Source: Pseudoxanthomonas sp. 3HH-4 (GTDB taxonomy: Bacteria > Pseudomonadota > Gammaproteobacteria > Xanthomonadales > Xanthomonadaceae). From it: 64,000 nt of DNA. The position numbers and the translations under genes were made by a program. The stretch is from positions 62,001 to 126,000 of the forward strand of contig NZ_VFPB01000007.1 in the NCBI RefSeq assembly GCF_006716465.1, given 5' to 3'. This document shows positions 38,871 to 47,570 of this stretch, one piece after another. The stretch's first letter is position 1. The number at the start of each line of letters is the position of its first letter. The notes beneath the pieces were generated by a model that saw only the letters and a program-made list of their open reading frames with translations, made no database searches and was not told the DNA's origin.

Positions 38871-39965
38871 TCAATCGATCGACGCAACAGTTTGTCGATA
38901 TCGCTCTGCGGGTGTTTCATAGCCGAGCGTCTTGCGTGGTCGTTCGTTGAGCTGGCGCGCCACGGCGTCCAGCTTGGCCAGCGAGACGTCCGCCAAGCTG
39001 ATGCCCTTCGGGAAGTACTGACGCAACAAACCGTTGGTGTTCTCGTTGGAGCCACGTTGCCAGGGATGATGCGGATCGCAGAAGTAGACCTGGATGTCGG
39101 TGGCCAAGGTGAAGCGGCGGTGCGCCGCCATCTCCTTGCCCCGATCTTAGGTCAGCGATCGGTACAGCTGCTTCGGCATACGGCGTGCGTTCTTTATCAG
39201 TGCATTGACCACGGTCTCGGTGTCCTTGCCTGCCACCTTCACCAGCATCAGATACCGCGCCTGTCGCTCCACCAGCGTGGCGATCTGACTGTTCCGGTCA
39301 CCGAACAGCAGGTCCCCTTCCCAATGCCCTGGCACGGCCCGATCTTCGGCGCTGGCCGGCCACTCGCTGATCGAGACGGTATCGGTGATTCGGCCGTGGT
39401 TCTCCGTCTTCTGGGTGTGGTGTCGTGAGCGACGCATCGCCCGCGTGCGTCTGAGGTGCGCGAGTAGCTCCTGTTTCAGGAGCTCCGCATGATTGGATGT
39501 AGAGCGTGCGATAGATGGTCTCGTGGGACACCTGACGGCTCGCATCATCGGAACAGGTGCATTTGAGCCAGCCTGCCACTTACTCCGGCGACCACTGCCG
39601 CTGGATCTTCTCTGCCACGCGAGCGGCCAACGCTCGATGCACCGCGAGCTTACAGGGCTTGGGGCGTCGAGCCCTGTCCCAGGCGGTCTGGTCGGCTTGG
39701 CTGGCACGGTAGCCTTCAGGGCCTTCGTTGCGACCGATCTCGCGACTGATCGTGGAAGGAACCCGCTCGAGCAACGCGGCGATCATGCGGATCGACCGCC
39801 CCGCCGCCAGTCCACGGCAAATCTCCTCGCGCTCAGCCAAGCTCAGCACCCTCGGAGACCGTCGCCTTATGGGCGGACGAATGGCGCCGTGCTCGGCCAG
39901 GATGTTCCGCACGGAGCTGTGGTGTGGGTCAAACAGAGACGCAATCTGATTGAACGCAACGGTAG
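38871..39965 (-). mobile_element. Degenerate IS30-family transposase remnant
   Basis: Pieces of one IS30-type transposase are read on the minus strand. A helix-turn-helix region (AFNQIASLFDPHHSSVRNIL; SIRMIAALLERVPSTISREI) runs to WSPE and an in-frame TAA at about 39579. AGWLKCTCSDD continues to a frameshift near 39485-39510. The catalytic part follows (GHWEGDLLFGD), with a second TAA at about 39148 where LTWDRGKEM is expected, and finally a Glu-containing tail (QRGSNENTNGLLRQYFPKGI). The N-terminus is cut at about 39965. With two nonsense codons and a frameshift it cannot be active. Confidence 0.85.
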
Positions 39966-40024
39966 TTGCAGATAATGGATTTTGGAAAGGATGGACCCTG
40001 CCCACAACAGCATCGCTGTTTGGC

Positions 40025-41122
40025 TCAAGTTCTCGGATCGGGAGAGGAACACGGAGTCCTTGACGTTGGCGGCGGCAAAAGATCGCGATGGAATACTTCT
40101 TCAACACGAGGCTCACGCGGCAGCTTTCTCACGCTTACGGTCAACTTCAATCCAGCCAGCATACGTGCACGATCAATATCGCCAACACCTTGGCGTGCGA
40201 TCAGCTTCGAACCGCCCATATCATCTATGGTATCCATCAGACGCCCAAGTTCGACCTCCGCGTTCTGTTTTTGATCATGTGCAACGAGCAAGTCGATGGC
40301 CTCCCGTGGTTTGCAGAGCGTCTCCATCACGCCGCGGTTGACTGCTGCGACCAGGCCACGAGCAACCTCCGGGTGCTCACGCATCAGGTCGGGCGAGAGC
40401 ATCAACGCGCTGCCATAAAGCTCCGGCACGGCGTCGCGGAACTTCAGGAAGCGCAGGCGCGAGGCCACCTCGCCACCCGCCGTGCGGATCGCAGCCGAGC
40501 TGGTCGACAGATAGCCAAACAGTGCGTCGGACTTGCGTTCATCCAGCAGACCAATTAGCACCCTCCAATTGCCATCGTTCGACACAATCTTGACCGACGC
40601 CGGATCCAGCCCAGTCCTCGATGCGTATTGCTCGAAGGTATTCAGTGCCACGTCGGTGGCATGGCCAGTGATCGTCAATCCAGTCAGTTGTTCAGCGGAC
40701 GTCACCGGCGAGGCGGCCGACAGGATGATCACCGAGGGCGAGGTGTCCATTACCATGTACACACCAACCGGCGCCTTGCCGGGCACCTTCGCGGCCTGTT
40801 CGTAGGCGGCCTGGATGTCGCCATAGCCCACGTCGAAGCCCTCTTCGACCATGCGGCCCGCCGCGGTGAAAGCGCCGCGCCCGGGCACGAATTCGACCTC
40901 GATACCTTCATCACGGAAGTAGCCACGCTCATCGGCAACAAGGAACCAGGCGTTCGCGCCGGAGAATCCCGAGTTCAACAGGAACCGGACCTTGTGCAAC
41001 GGCGCCGGCGCCGCCACGGCTTCCACGGGTGCCGCGGCAATCTCGCCCGCGGACCGGTCATTGCAGCCGGCTAGCAGCAGGATTGCGGCGAAGCAGGCCC
41101 AGGTGTTGCAGCGATGCTTCAT
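40025..41122 (-). CDS. Periplasmic substrate-binding lipoprotein, NMT1/SsuA-like (copy 1)
   Basis: The 365-residue protein has a lipobox (LLLAGC, Cys20) and the type-II periplasmic binding fold of NMT1/SsuA-like proteins: VRFLLNSGFSGANAWFLVAD, ERGYFRDEGIEVEFVPG, GYGDI, and a late ALMLSPDLMREHPEVARGLV. These proteins usually bind thiamine precursors, sulfonates, nitrate or aromatic acids for ABC import, but no permease or ATPase gene is nearby. It overlaps the paralogous upstream gene by four bases. The last about 15 residues (SRTPCSSPDPRT) are atypical and border the IS30 remnant. Confidence 0.8.
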   Translation of the reverse strand: MKHRCNTWACFAAILLLAGCNDRSAGEIAAAPVEAVAAPAPLHKVRFLLNSGFSGANAWFLVADERGYFRDEGIEVEFVPGRGAFTAAGRMVEEGFDVGYGDIQAAYEQAAKVPGKAPVGVYMVMDTSPSVIILSAASPVTSAEQLTGLTITGHATDVALNTFEQYASRTGLDPASVKIVSNDGNWRVLIGLLDERKSDALFGYLSTSSAAIRTAGGEVASRLRFLKFRDAVPELYGSALMLSPDLMREHPEVARGLVAAVNRGVMETLCKPREAIDLLVAHDQKQNAEVELGRLMDTIDDMGGSKLIARQGVGDIDRARMLAGLKLTVSVRKLPREPRVEEVFHRDLLPPPTSRTPCSSPDPRT

Positions 41123-42270
41123 GCCACGCTCCTTTCAACACGGTTGGCGGCCCCGTCACGGCCGTGCAGCGCCAGCGGGCGGGCGCGCAGCGCGACCGGA
41201 GGCAGGAAGGCGCGCGTGAATATCTGTTCCGGACGCGGCCTGTAGGGCAAGCGGCACGACTGCGCGAGCATCGCGATGGAGCGTGCGAGCCGGCCGTCGT
41301 CGATGTCGCCGATGCCGATCTCCCGTGCCTCCGGATGCGCCATCTCCACATGCAGCGTGCCCATCAGGCGCGGGCCGTCGACGTGGCGGGCGAACTTCGG
41401 CGCCATGCGCTCCGTGGCCCGAAGCGCGGCCTCGGGGTCCGCGAGCGTTTCGATGATGCCGCGGTTGACCGCCCCCACCAGCGCGCGCGCCGCATCGGGG
41501 TGCTGCTTAATGAAATCCGGCGTCAACATCAAGGCGTTGCCATACAGGTCGGGCACGACGTCGCGGTACTCGAGGAATCGCAGGCCGGCACGCCCATCGA
41601 TGCCCTTGCCAGCCAGCGCGGCGATGATGGTGTGGACAAAGCCGAACACGCCGTCGGCATGACCATTGAGCACGTCTTCGGCTAGGGTCGCCATGCTGGT
41701 GGTCGAACGCAGGATTGACACCCGCGATTCATCGATGCCGGCCTTCAATGCGTAGGCGGGGAACGCCTCGATCGCCGCATCGATGGGATGGCCACCGATT
41801 ACCTTGCCTTCCAGGTCCTTGGGCGCGCGGACCGGGCCGTCCATCCTCACGCCGATAGTCAATGGCGTCTGGTTGAAGGCCACGTGCACCGCCACCGGAC
41901 AGTTGTCAGATCGCAGCCCAGCCAGCTTGATCAGCGCGCACAGGTCGCCGTAACCGCCGTCGAAGCCTTCCTGCGGTATCCGCGGGACCACCGACGCGGC
42001 GCCATCGCCGGCGGCGAACTCAACCTCCAGCCCCGCCTCGGCGAAGTAGCCGCGCTCGTGCGCGAGGCAGAAGAACGCATGTGGCCCAGAAATGGGCGAG
42101 TTCAGCAACAACCGGACCTTCGTGCGTGCGCCCGATGGCTTCGCCGTTCCGGACACTGACTCATCGGCGGGCATTCCCGCCGCAAGGGCCGGCGACAGGG
42201 CGGCAGCGGCCGACGATAGGATGGCCGTCGTCCCCAGTGCCGTACAGAAATCACGCCTGGATCTGTCCAA
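41119..42270 (-). CDS. Periplasmic substrate-binding protein, NMT1/SsuA-like (copy 2, Tat signal)
   Basis: The 383-residue paralogue of copy 1 has a twin-arginine signal (MDRSRRDFCTALGTTAILSS) followed by an Ala-rich core, so it should be exported folded. The binding domain shares VRLLLNSPISGPHAFFCLAH, ERGYFAEAGLEVEFAAG, GYGDL and ALMLTPDFIKQHPDAARALV with copy 1. The different export signals (lipoprotein against Tat) in a tandem pair are notable. The gene follows the TonB transducer gene by 66 bases and probably belongs to the same sigma-controlled unit. Confidence 0.8.
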   Translation of the reverse strand: MDRSRRDFCTALGTTAILSSAAAALSPALAAGMPADESVSGTAKPSGARTKVRLLLNSPISGPHAFFCLAHERGYFAEAGLEVEFAAGDGAASVVPRIPQEGFDGGYGDLCALIKLAGLRSDNCPVAVHVAFNQTPLTIGVRMDGPVRAPKDLEGKVIGGHPIDAAIEAFPAYALKAGIDESRVSILRSTTSMATLAEDVLNGHADGVFGFVHTIIAALAGKGIDGRAGLRFLEYRDVVPDLYGNALMLTPDFIKQHPDAARALVGAVNRGIIETLADPEAALRATERMAPKFARHVDGPRLMGTLHVEMAHPEAREIGIGDIDDGRLARSIAMLAQSCRLPYRPRPEQIFTRAFLPPVALRARPLALHGRDGAANRVERSVA

Positions 42271-42336
42271 TACAACTCTCCGATACGGGTTTTGCTACGG
42301 AACGACCGGGCGGGAGCTTGGCTCCCGCCTCCGCCA

Positions 42337-45300
42337 TCAGAACGTTTGCTGGTACTGCAGATAAACGAAGCGTCCGAAATCGAAACCGCCGTAGTAGGCA
42401 AAGTCGCTACTGGGGCGCGAGTACAACGTCGGCCCTTCCTTGCCCAGCACGTTGTTCGCGCCCAACATCAGCAGGCCGTCGCCCGGCATCTTCACGCGGA
42501 ACTGCACGTCGTTGAAGACCGTAGAGCCCACAGTGCGCAACGGCTGTCGTCCGGTGTAGGGCGAGACGAAGTTCGGCTTGTCGCACTCCGGCCCACCGGT
42601 CAGGTCGAATGAGCAGGGCTCCTTGATGCCGGAGAAGTAGCGCACCTTCCATGCCGCGCCGAAGATACCCTTGGACCAGTCCAGGTTGAGATTGGAGCGG
42701 GTGCGGAAGTTGGCGCCGAAGCTGGTCGTGTGGTTGACCGGCGTTTCCGGCAGGTCGTTGGCCTTGATGTTGCGGTAGGTGACGTAGCTGGTGTTCCACT
42801 CGACTTTGATGTCACCCAGCGGCAGCGTGGGCAGCCGGTAGTGAATGCCCAGGTCGTAGCCGGAAGTCTTCAGCCAGCCCGCGTTGGTGATGGCGTAATT
42901 CAGTGCGGTGATCTCGCCCGTCGCCGGATTGCGCGTGAACGCGGTGCAGGCGCTGGCGATGCCGCGCACATAGCAATCATTGAGGATCTCCGTCGGCGTG
43001 TTCTGAACGATGGCTTGCTGGATGTCGATCTTCCACCAGTCCAAAGTGATCCCCAGCCCTTCGGTCCAGTCGGGGCTGTAGACAAAGCCCACCGTCGTGG
43101 TGGTGGAGGTCTCCGGCTTCGTGTCAGGGTTTGAGCCGGAAAGGAACGGCAGGTTCGGCTGCACGTTCGGGCCACCCGACGGCACGCCTCCGGAAGCGAT
43201 CTGCCGGTAGCCCGCCGGCACGTCCGCCAGGCAGGCCGCGGTCGTCCTAGCCACGCCATAGCGGCTGTCACAGGGGTCCGTGTAGACCGGGAAGAAGTCC
43301 TGCTCACCGCCGAACAGGTCGGCGATGGTCGGCGCGCGGAAACCTTCGCCCCAGTTGGCGCGCACAAGTAGTTCGTTGGTCGGACGCCATTCCAGCCCGA
43401 TCTTGGAATTAGTGGTGCTTCCGAATACGTCGTAGTCCGAGTAGCGCGTGGCCACGTCCACGCTCAGCGTGCGAGCGAACGGCACGTCCTGCAGTAACGG
43501 GATGTTCAACTCGGCATACAATTCATTAGCGCGGTAGTCACCGCGCGTGGGCAACTTGCGGGTGTTGGTGGTCTCTCCGCGCTGCTTCTGCAGGCTAGGG
43601 GTGAAAGTGCCGCTCTCGCTGCGCGATTCCAGGCCCACGGCGAAGGCCAGGTCGCCGGCCGACATCTCGACCAAGGTGCCGGTCATGTTGGCGGTCAGGC
43701 TGCGAGTCTCCGTCTCGCCACGATCCAGGTTGTCCGGCACCAGGAAGGCGCGCAGCGTGGGATCGTCCAGTGTGCCTGGCCGGCCGCTACCGTAGGACGC
43801 CAGAGGATTCCACGGCACGCACTGGCCGGCACCGCTGCCATAGGCGATCGGTGCGGCTGCGCTGCCACACTCCGCGCGGCCCGTGGCGGGATTGAAGTAC
43901 GACGGGCCTGACGCCAGTTGCAGGTTGCGCAGGTTCAGGTCGCCTGTTCCGGTCTTGTCGGTGCGCAGGCGGTTGAACAGGTAGCCCGCGTCCCAGTACA
44001 TCGCCCTGCCACCCCATTCGAAGTTGCCTTCCAGGATGATGTTGGCACGGGTGGTAGCGACCTTGTTGTTGCCCGAACGCGGCACTTCCCACGTGCGGCG
44101 CTGGTAGTGCACCGCGCGCGGGTTGACGACACCGCTCTGGTTACCGACCGGGTTGTAGTAGCTGTCGATCGAGAGCGGCGCATTCATCGTGCCCCATACA
44201 GACGAGCGATACGGATAGCCCGGGATGTTGCGAAACGTGTCGCGCACGCTGTACAGCGCACTGCCGCGCAGCAGCAGGCGCTCGTTGATGTCGAAACCGC
44301 CGTCGATGAAGATCGACTTACGCTCCATCCCGGTCTTCAGTGTCTGTTGTTCGCGCTCGTTGCTGTAGTCGGCGACGGTGGTGCGGTGGTAATTGGCGAT
44401 GTTGCGCGGATCCGCGCCAGCGTTAACCGTCATTTGGCCCAGGATCGGATCGATCAGCGTGCCGTTCTGGTTGACGGCGGACAGGCCGACGGTGGGATGA
44501 CGTACCGAATTGGGGAAGGCGCTGTAGGGACGGTCGACCGCCCAGACAGGATCCTCATCGGTGTATTGCAGTGTGCCGCTCAACCAACCGCGGTCACGCT
44601 TCATACCCCAGGACAGGTCGAACGACGCCTGACGCCCGTCGCCTTCGCTGTACTGGCCCCAGTAGACATTGGCCAGACCGCCATCGAAGCCGCGGCGCGT
44701 AATGATGTTGATCACGCCGGCGATGGCGTCCGAACCGTAGATGGCAGACGCGCCGTCTTTGAGTATCTCGACGCGATCCACGGTGGACGAAGGGATCAGC
44801 GATACGTCCGCGAAACCGCCGGTGGTCGTACCAAGGCGCTGGCCGTTGACAAGAATCAGTGTGCGCTGTGCGCCGATATTGCGCAGGTCGACATAGGTGC
44901 CGCCCGCCTCTTCGCTATCCGATTGCACGCGGCTGCGACTGGCAGCGGGTGCGCCCGCCGTGGGTGAGGATTGCAGCAGGTCGCCTACCGACCGCAGGCC
45001 CGACCGGTCGACGTCCTCGCGCGATATCGTCTGGATGGGTTGGACGGTTTCCGTGTCCACGGCGCGCATGATGCGCGAACCAGTCACCTTGACGGCATCG
45101 AGTGTGCGGGCGTCGCCGGCTTGCGGTTGCGATTCGACCGAATCTGGTGTGGATTCTTGCCCTACCGGCACCGGAGTGTTTTCCTGCACCTCCCGACTCA
45201 GGGTTATAACCGTGCCATCGTCGCGCACCACCTTCAAACCCGTCCCGGCCAGCAGGCTCTGCAATGCGGTGCGCGCATCCTGGCGACCCTTGAGTTCTGC

Positions 45301-45504
45301 GGTGCGCACTCCGCTCAGTCCATCCGCGGGAGCGACGATCTGCACGTTGGCTTGACGTGCGTACTCGGGAAGCGATTCGGTTGCCGATTCGGCCGGAATG
45401 TTGAAATCCACTTCCTGCGCGGAAGCGGCGAAAACCGATAGCGATGTACCAGAGACAAGGGCGAAGGAGACGGCCTTGAAGAGCGTGCTTTTCCGACAGT
45501 TCAT
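42337..45504 (-). CDS. TonB-dependent transducer with STN signalling domain
   Basis: The 1055-residue outer-membrane protein has a signal peptide (about 1-29, ending VFAASAQ), an STN secretin/TonB N-terminal domain (about 31-103, DFNIPAESATESLPEYARQA) that contacts a FecR-type anti-sigma factor, a plug (about 138-270; VTGSRIMR, RNIGAQRTLILVNGQRLG, GASAIYGSDAIAGVINIITR) and a 22-strand-type barrel ending YLQYQQTF. The internal Cys pairs are typical of Xanthomonad receptors. With the sigma/FecR pair upstream it forms a surface-signalling system. The ligand is unknown; the two binding proteins downstream may receive it. Confidence 0.93.
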   Translation of the reverse strand: MNCRKSTLFKAVSFALVSGTSLSVFAASAQEVDFNIPAESATESLPEYARQANVQIVAPADGLSGVRTAELKGRQDARTALQSLLAGTGLKVVRDDGTVITLSREVQENTPVPVGQESTPDSVESQPQAGDARTLDAVKVTGSRIMRAVDTETVQPIQTISREDVDRSGLRSVGDLLQSSPTAGAPAASRSRVQSDSEEAGGTYVDLRNIGAQRTLILVNGQRLGTTTGGFADVSLIPSSTVDRVEILKDGASAIYGSDAIAGVINIITRRGFDGGLANVYWGQYSEGDGRQASFDLSWGMKRDRGWLSGTLQYTDEDPVWAVDRPYSAFPNSVRHPTVGLSAVNQNGTLIDPILGQMTVNAGADPRNIANYHRTTVADYSNEREQQTLKTGMERKSIFIDGGFDINERLLLRGSALYSVRDTFRNIPGYPYRSSVWGTMNAPLSIDSYYNPVGNQSGVVNPRAVHYQRRTWEVPRSGNNKVATTRANIILEGNFEWGGRAMYWDAGYLFNRLRTDKTGTGDLNLRNLQLASGPSYFNPATGRAECGSAAAPIAYGSGAGQCVPWNPLASYGSGRPGTLDDPTLRAFLVPDNLDRGETETRSLTANMTGTLVEMSAGDLAFAVGLESRSESGTFTPSLQKQRGETTNTRKLPTRGDYRANELYAELNIPLLQDVPFARTLSVDVATRYSDYDVFGSTTNSKIGLEWRPTNELLVRANWGEGFRAPTIADLFGGEQDFFPVYTDPCDSRYGVARTTAACLADVPAGYRQIASGGVPSGGPNVQPNLPFLSGSNPDTKPETSTTTTVGFVYSPDWTEGLGITLDWWKIDIQQAIVQNTPTEILNDCYVRGIASACTAFTRNPATGEITALNYAITNAGWLKTSGYDLGIHYRLPTLPLGDIKVEWNTSYVTYRNIKANDLPETPVNHTTSFGANFRTRSNLNLDWSKGIFGAAWKVRYFSGIKEPCSFDLTGGPECDKPNFVSPYTGRQPLRTVGSTVFNDVQFRVKMPGDGLLMLGANNVLGKEGPTLYSRPSSDFAYYGGFDFGRFVYLQYQQTF

Positions 45505-45670
45505 TGTTCACCTGACAGAGCGGCCGGCGTCCGGTGGGGCGGAATGACGGACACGGAGGATGGAAGGAATAGAGCGTGGCGCGATGTGGCCTTCCCCGGC
45601 GACGCGACGCTCGCAGCGATGGTGAGGGCTTGAAGATGGGATGCACCGGCGGACACGATCCGCCATTGCG

Positions 45671-46636
45671 CTAGTGATTTATTTTTCGCTCTTTTGTACG
45701 GATGACGATTTCACCGTCTCCCTGCGTGACGTCCAAGTTCATACTCTGCGCAGCGGCGCGAGAGAATCCGATCGGATCAGTCGCCGAGAACAGGCCGACA
45801 ACCCGCAACTCGGCAGCCTCGGTATCGGCGATACGAATACGGATGGCGCTGTAGCGCGCGAACTCTTGTGCGACTTCGTCCATGGTCTCGCCGCTGAAGG
45901 CGATCATGCCGTCGCGCCACGCCAGCTCGCGATTCACTTCCGACTCGTCCACCTTCTGTACCAAGGCCTCGGCCCGTCGAGGTACCAGCGCCTTGTCGCC
46001 GGCGCGCAGTTGGATCGGCGGCGCAGCGCCCTCCTCAACCCTGACGATGCCTTCGCTTACCAGTACGTTCAACGCCGCTTGCGTACGTCGGACCTTAAAG
46101 CTGGTGCCCACCGCGACCACCCGCGTCTCGCCCGCCGACACCACGAACGGCCGTTGCTTGTCCTTGGCCACATCGAACATGGCCTCGCCGCGCAAAAGTT
46201 CGATGTTGCGCCGCCCATCGTCGAAGCTGACCCGCACGCGCGAATCGGTGTTCATCGTGATCACCGAGCCATCGTTCAGCGCCACCCGCGAGATTTCGCC
46301 TATCCGCGTGTTATGCATGCCGCTGCGCTGGTCGAAGAAATACAGCGACAACACGGCCGCCAACGCGACCGAAGCAGCCATCGCGGGAACGCGCCACCGG
46401 TGCGCGCGTTGCCAGAACGACAGCGGACGGGCCGCAACGCTGCTGGAGACGTGCGCCTCTCCGCGGTAGACCCGCTCGCAATGCAGCATGATCGCCTGCA
46501 TCCTCGCATAGCCCCCCAGATGGCGGCTGTCGGCAGACAGCCAAGCCTGCAATGCTTGCCGCTCTTCCGCCGACAGCGGACCTGCGTCTTCGCGCGCCAC
46601 CCATTCCGCAGCCTTAGCATCGATCTCATTCTTCAT
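45671..46636 (-). CDS. FecR-family anti-sigma factor
   Basis: FecR proteins span the inner membrane and release an ECF sigma factor when the outer-membrane transducer is occupied. The ATG at 46636 (GGAGG upstream) gives 321 residues. A cytoplasmic DUF4880-type domain (about 1-60, EWVAREDAGPLSAEERQALQ) precedes a membrane segment at about 91-111 (MAASVALAAVLSLYF) and the periplasmic FecR domain (ISRVALNDGSVITMNTDSRV; LLRGEAMFDVAKD). The start overlaps the end of the sigma gene by 11 bases. Confidence 0.92.
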   Translation of the reverse strand: MKNEIDAKAAEWVAREDAGPLSAEERQALQAWLSADSRHLGGYARMQAIMLHCERVYRGEAHVSSSVAARPLSFWQRAHRWRVPAMAASVALAAVLSLYFFDQRSGMHNTRIGEISRVALNDGSVITMNTDSRVRVSFDDGRRNIELLRGEAMFDVAKDKQRPFVVSAGETRVVAVGTSFKVRRTQAALNVLVSEGIVRVEEGAAPPIQLRAGDKALVPRRAEALVQKVDESEVNRELAWRDGMIAFSGETMDEVAQEFARYSAIRIRIADTEAAELRVVGLFSATDPIGFSRAAAQSMNLDVTQGDGEIVIRTKERKINH

Positions 46637-47198
46637 GGATTGCCTCCTTCTTTTCCTGGCGGCGCTTCCTGGCGCCGCCGTCTGAAGATCCACCCACCGC
46701 GAGCGCCTGGGCGAGATACTTCAGCGCCTTCACCATGTGCTTCTCCACGGTGTTCTCACTGATACCCAGTTCACGGGCAATGTCGCGCTGTGGCATGCCC
46801 TGCATCTTCCTCAGCAGAAACACGCGCCTGCACTTAGTTGGCAACTGGCCGATGCAGTGCTCTAGGTAACGCATTTCCTGCACGGCCGATGCATGCGATT
46901 CAGGCGAAGGGTTGTCGTCCGCCACATCCAAGCGCTCGATCTCGCCGACGCTTTCGATCTGCACCACCTTCGCGCGGCGCAAGCTCTGTAGGACCACCGA
47001 TTTGGCTGCAGTGAACAAATAACTTCGGGCATGCTGAATGTGGTCCACGTCCTCCATCGACATCAGCAGCGCATAACACTCCTGGATGACGTCATCCACG
47101 CTGGCATGGTCGCGGACATGGCGGATCAGCCACGCCCGCAAGGCAGGCTCGTGAGGCAGGACATTCTGCGACAGCCAGATGGCACGTCTTTTCATCAT
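46626..47198 (-). CDS. ECF sigma factor, FecI type
   Basis: The 190-residue protein starting at the ATG at 47198 (MMKRRAIWLSQ) contains region 2 (SVDDVIQECYALLMSM, ARSYLFTAAKSVVLQSLRRA) and region 4 (QLPTKCRRVFLLRKMQGMPQ, ARELGISENTVEKHMVKALK). An ATG at 47237 would add 13 residues. It should direct RNA polymerase to the TonB transducer gene and its partners when released by the adjacent FecR protein. The C-terminus is strongly basic (GGARKRRQEKKE). Confidence 0.92.
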   Translation of the reverse strand: MMKRRAIWLSQNVLPHEPALRAWLIRHVRDHASVDDVIQECYALLMSMEDVDHIQHARSYLFTAAKSVVLQSLRRAKVVQIESVGEIERLDVADDNPSPESHASAVQEMRYLEHCIGQLPTKCRRVFLLRKMQGMPQRDIARELGISENTVEKHMVKALKYLAQALAVGGSSDGGARKRRQEKKEAIHEE

Positions 47199-47570
47199 CG
47201 GACCTGCCTTCCCCCTCGTCTTCCGAGTTTGCTTCAACGGCCTGTACGCCTGCAGGGCAGACCGTATCGCCGTGCCCCACCGCGCCTGTCTCTACTTAGG
47301 ATGCGCGAATGCATGGAATCCGCCACTCTCGGCGCCACACACGAATTTCCTCAACCCAATCAATGCCTTGAAATGGTGTCATGGTGGCCCTAACCGCTCT
47401 CCGCGAACGATAGGGAGCGTCGATTGTTCGACGTTGCCCACTACCGTCCCTGGCCGGCGGACTACGAATACTTTTATCTGGCACCATGGCCAATCATGGT
47501 CTGGCCCTACGACCGAACCCTCGCCGCCAGCACGCTACGACATGCATCCAGACTTAGACGGAGAGGCGTT
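47199..47570. other. Divergent intergenic region between the sigma gene and gabT
   Basis: These 372 bases contain no gene I can support. The open frame upstream of gabT (from 47424) is in phase with it but lacks homology to aminotransferases. The region must hold both divergent promoters. The only clear element is the palindrome at 47418-47433. Confidence 0.5.
47418..47433. promoter_or_regulatory. Palindrome upstream of gabT, candidate operator
   Basis: CGTCGA-TTGT-TCGACG is a perfect six-base inverted repeat with a four-base spacer, about 140 bases before the gabT GTG. A nearby CCCTA...TAGGG pair encloses the adjacent bases. It may bind the MocR-type regulator encoded just downstream; this is inference. 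Confidence 0.3.

Noticed and set aside
38074..38874. 266-codon minus-strand frame at the island edge, read as one gene
   Set aside because: All but the last 30 or so codons are antisense to a clear outer-membrane barrel; only the C-terminal tail looks real.
38870..39954. TTCAATC/GATTGAA as terminal inverted repeats of the IS30 element
   Set aside because: Only seven bases match cleanly and the right copy lies within transposase coding sequence.
40806..40835. CCATAGCCCACGTCG as the right att copy of the island
   Set aside because: It lies inside an intact substrate-binding protein gene and the match to the tRNA end is short and broken, as expected by chance.
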